Source: Candidatus Poseidoniaceae archaeon
GTDB lineage: Archaea; Thermoplasmatota; Poseidoniia; Poseidoniales; Poseidoniaceae
DNA length: 6,923 nt
Direction of reading: 5' to 3'
Assembly (NCBI GenBank): GCA_029250385.1
Contig: JAQXFJ010000080.1
Location: 1-6,923 of the forward strand
Part shown: in pieces, positions 5,267-6,923 of the stretch
Layout of the letters: each line of letters starts with the position of its first letter
Position numbering within the stretch: the stretch's first letter is position 1
Made by a program: the position numbers and the translations under genes
The notes under the pieces: generated by a model
Seen by the model: only the letters and a program-made list of their open reading frames with translations
Database searches by the model: none
Told to the model about the DNA's origin: nothing

Positions 5267-6088
5267 ATGCATCGCCGAGTTACTGTTCCAGCAAGGGTCA
5301 ATATCATTGGCGAGCATACCGATTACGGACAAGGACTTGCTCTGCCATTTGCCATTAACAGGTATTTGGTTTTGACAATAAAACCTCGAGAATCTGGTTA
5401 TTCTGGTGATGAAACAGTCGTTGCTTTGTGGCAAGCCATAGGCGGTCCGCCAGCTGATTTAACGGTCAGCAGTGAAATCGCCCAAGGCAAAGGCATGTCC
5501 TCATCTGCCGCCCTTTGCTTGGCCATTGTCCTTGGCCAATATGGAAATATTGATCCGCTTGAGGCGTGTAAAAAAGCCCAATCCCTCGAGCATGATGTCC
5601 TCAATACCCCGTGTGGTCTGCTTGACCAAATGGCGATGATGTATGCCAAAAGTCAGCACTGCACAATGATTGACTTTTCAACAATGGAAGTTGAGCACCT
5701 CGTTTTACCAGAAAACTGGATCTTTAAATTAGTCGACTCAAACATTCATCGGAACTTATCAGAGATGAATTATAATTCAGCTAATGATTTCCTTAATCAG
5801 CATCTTATAAGCGAAAATCAGCGGGTAAAACAAGCCGTTGGTGCCAAACCAGAAACACTTGGCCAATTACTCAACCAATCACATGATTCCCTCAAACAAT
5901 TAGGCGTAAGCACGTCAGAAGTGGACAACTTAGTCGAGAATCTGCAACAAACCGATGGGGTACTTGGTGCTAGGATGATGGGTGGCGGATTTGGTGGCAT
6001 GATCTTGGTGCTTGTTGAAAATGATGCGGTATTACCAAATTACTTACCAGTGGTAAGTTCAAGAGCGCCGTTGCTTGAAGAATTGTGA
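5267..6088 (+). CDS. Compact galactokinase-like GHMP sugar kinase
   Basis: All three GHMP-kinase motifs are present. Motif 1, PARVNIIGEHTDY (8-20), is the galactokinase signature, with Ala replacing the usual Gly, R10 as the catalytic-site Arg, and E16, H17 and D19 as sugar contacts. Motif 2 is the ATP loop GKGMSSSAAL (74-83). Motif 3 is GARMMGGGFGG (234-244). CGLLDQMAMM (116-125) supplies the catalytic base, D120. The protein would phosphorylate the anomeric hydroxyl of galactose or a related sugar using ATP, in the cytoplasm. At 273 residues it is far shorter than archaeal galactokinases of about 350. The losses, judged by eye, fall between motifs 1 and 2, in the helical region before motif 3, and at the C-terminus, with no break in the frame. 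It starts right at motif 1, as archaeal enzymes do. Its last 30 bp overlap an opposing nucleotidyltransferase gene, which suggests a linked pathway. Sugar specificity may differ from galactose, for example an N-acetylhexosamine or heptose. Confidence 0.87.
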   Translation: MHRRVTVPARVNIIGEHTDYGQGLALPFAINRYLVLTIKPRESGYSGDETVVALWQAIGGPPADLTVSSEIAQGKGMSSSAALCLAIVLGQYGNIDPLEACKKAQSLEHDVLNTPCGLLDQMAMMYAKSQHCTMIDFSTMEVEHLVLPENWIFKLVDSNIHRNLSEMNYNSANDFLNQHLISENQRVKQAVGAKPETLGQLLNQSHDSLKQLGVSTSEVDNLVENLQQTDGVLGARMMGGGFGGMILVLVENDAVLPNYLPVVSSRAPLLEEL

Positions 6089-6763
6089 TAAATTATCTAG
6101 CCGCTCAGGTGTGCCCATATCCCAGAATTTAGTGTCGTCATAATGTGCTTTTATTTTACCTGCAAGTGCAGGATAAACCGTGTTTTCCCAACTCCACTGC
6201 TGATCTCGGCCAAATAGCAATACCAACCGTTTACTTACCACACTAGTGCCAGCCTCATAACCATTGAAAAAATCTGCTGATTGGCTTTTATCGTATTGTA
6301 CCACAAAGCCGTCTTCATGTTGCAAATTCATGGTATCATGTGATTGAGTTACCGTCATGGTGAGTAAATTTTGACCATTTTGATGGGTTTGCAGTAAGTT
6401 GTGGTAATCAATAGGATGGAAATCGTCTCCCCAAAGCAAAATGAATTCATCTTCTAAATTGTCTACAGCATTCCATAATGCGCCACCAGTTCCTAGTGGA
6501 CTTGCCTCTTTTACCACTGTTAATTCAACCTCATCATGTTGGTAATCGTCAAACATGATTCCAAGATGCCCTGTCAGTAGTAATGCTCTATCACAACCCT
6601 GACCGGCAATCCAGTCTAGAATGTGAGTAATTATCGGTTGATTGTCGACATTAATCAGTGATTTTGGGGTAGATTCGGTCAACTGACCAAGCCTAGTACC
6701 CAATCCTCCAGCCAAAATTACGACTTGTGGCATTGAAGTTTTAATACTCAAACCACTGTTCAT
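6059..6763 (-). CDS. Sugar-1-phosphate nucleotidyltransferase
   Basis: The N-terminal motif VVILAGGLGTRLGQLTE (14-30), followed by TPKSLINV (32-39), is the NTP-binding signature of the RmlA/GDP-mannose pyrophosphorylase superfamily. SPLGTGGAL (88-96) is the nucleobase and sugar loop, WGDD (111-114) carries the metal-binding Asp, and FWDMGTPERL (213-222) is the closing motif of the fold. At 234 residues it is a single catalytic domain without the left-handed beta-helix seen in longer members. It most resembles short guanylyl- or thymidylyltransferases such as the HddC type that activates heptose 1-phosphate. It would join a sugar 1-phosphate to a nucleoside monophosphate, releasing pyrophosphate. 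The opposing galactokinase-like gene could supply the sugar 1-phosphate. Met11 (6733) would give the usual family N-terminus. I kept the ATG at 6763 because a TATA-like box lies 24 bp upstream of it and none lies upstream of 6733. The nucleotide and sugar used are not determined by the sequence. Confidence 0.9.
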   Translation of the reverse strand: MNSGLSIKTSMPQVVILAGGLGTRLGQLTESTPKSLINVDNQPIITHILDWIAGQGCDRALLLTGHLGIMFDDYQHDEVELTVVKEASPLGTGGALWNAVDNLEDEFILLWGDDFHPIDYHNLLQTHQNGQNLLTMTVTQSHDTMNLQHEDGFVVQYDKSQSADFFNGYEAGTSVVSKRLVLLFGRDQQWSWENTVYPALAGKIKAHYDDTKFWDMGTPERLDNLSQFFKQRRS

Positions 6764-6784
6764 GATGCCTAACTAACGATTCGA

Positions 6785-6790
6785 TTTATG
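6785..6790 (-). promoter_or_regulatory. TATA-like box for the nucleotidyltransferase gene
   Basis: On the minus strand CATAAA is centred about 24 bp upstream of the ATG at 6763, which favours that start over the internal Met at 6733. It sits inside the 141-bp divergent region that also contains the plus-strand box at 6859. Confidence 0.4.
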
Positions 6791-6858
6791 AAATAACCGA
6801 TTACCTGTCCTCCAGTCACGACAGTGATACCAAGTGTTGCAAATCACACCAATGTTAC

Positions 6859-6865
6859 AATATAT
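6859..6865 (+). promoter_or_regulatory. TATA box for the gene entering at the right edge
   Basis: AATATAT in the context TTACAATATATGG is the best TATA-like box in the window. Transcription would begin about 24 bp later, near the ATG at 6886. That ATG opens only a 5-codon frame (MEGTK, stop at 6901), so the leader would run on to a later start. Confidence 0.5.
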
Positions 6866-6904
6866 GGTACATAACCTCAAACACTATGGAAGGGACGAAA
6901 TGAT

Positions 6905-6923
6905 ATGTCGGAACATATTGCAT
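6905..6923 (+). CDS. Probable start of a plus-strand gene, cut by the window edge
   Basis: Only MSEHIA is visible. The purine-rich GGAAGGGA at 6888-6895, about 10 bases before the ATG, and the TATA box at 6859 both fit a start here. An alternative ATG at 6900 in another frame gives MICRNILH and cannot be excluded. No function can be assigned from six residues. Confidence 0.35.

Noticed and set aside
5267..6088. Frameshifted or truncated galactokinase pseudogene
   Set aside because: Although short, it keeps all three motifs and the catalytic residues in one frame with normal-looking spacing of each motif, so it is more likely a compact working enzyme.

Overview
The window is a gene-dense, AT-leaning stretch of about 6.9 kb. 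It holds nine supportable protein genes plus the first few codons of a probable tenth. It most resembles a planktonic archaeon, possibly a marine Euryarchaeota group such as Poseidoniales (Marine Group II). This is inference. It rests on AT-rich TATA-like boxes about 25 bp upstream of several start codons with little Shine-Dalgarno signal, a galactokinase that starts directly at motif 1 as archaeal ones do, very short intergenic gaps, and secreted and membrane proteins of a type common in those genomes. No rRNA, tRNA, CRISPR array or insertion sequence was seen, and no stretch above 300 bp lacks a gene.

Left part (1-1175, minus strand): a truncated M14 zinc carboxypeptidase carries a signal peptide, the zinc motif HHARE and Asp-rich calcium-type loops. 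Just upstream of it lies a short ArsC/YfgD-type reductase that keeps the Cys and the three Arg of arsenate reductase. Centre-left (1265-3583): an MscS-type mechanosensitive channel on the plus strand meets, stop codon against stop codon, a 406-residue minus-strand protein. That protein looks like a degenerate aminoglycoside-phosphotransferase-type kinase fold with a C-terminal membrane hairpin.

Centre (3603-5225, plus strand): transcribed away from the 406-residue gene, and only 19 bp from it, is a two-span membrane protein with a Gln-rich linker, a helical hairpin and a C-terminal zinc ribbon. An 81-residue membrane protein with a His-His-Trp motif follows 9 bp later, and then a GNAT acetyltransferase with an unusual C-terminal tail. 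This divergent cluster is the least explained part of the window and the best candidate for an undescribed membrane-associated system, but nothing in the sequence proves a common function.

Right part (5267-6763): a compact 273-residue galactokinase-like GHMP kinase and a 234-residue sugar-1-phosphate nucleotidyltransferase face each other and overlap by 30 bp at their 3' ends. Together they could make a nucleotide sugar, the kinase producing a sugar 1-phosphate and the transferase activating it, for glycan synthesis or salvage. The right edge holds a clear TATA-like box and the beginning of another plus-strand gene.
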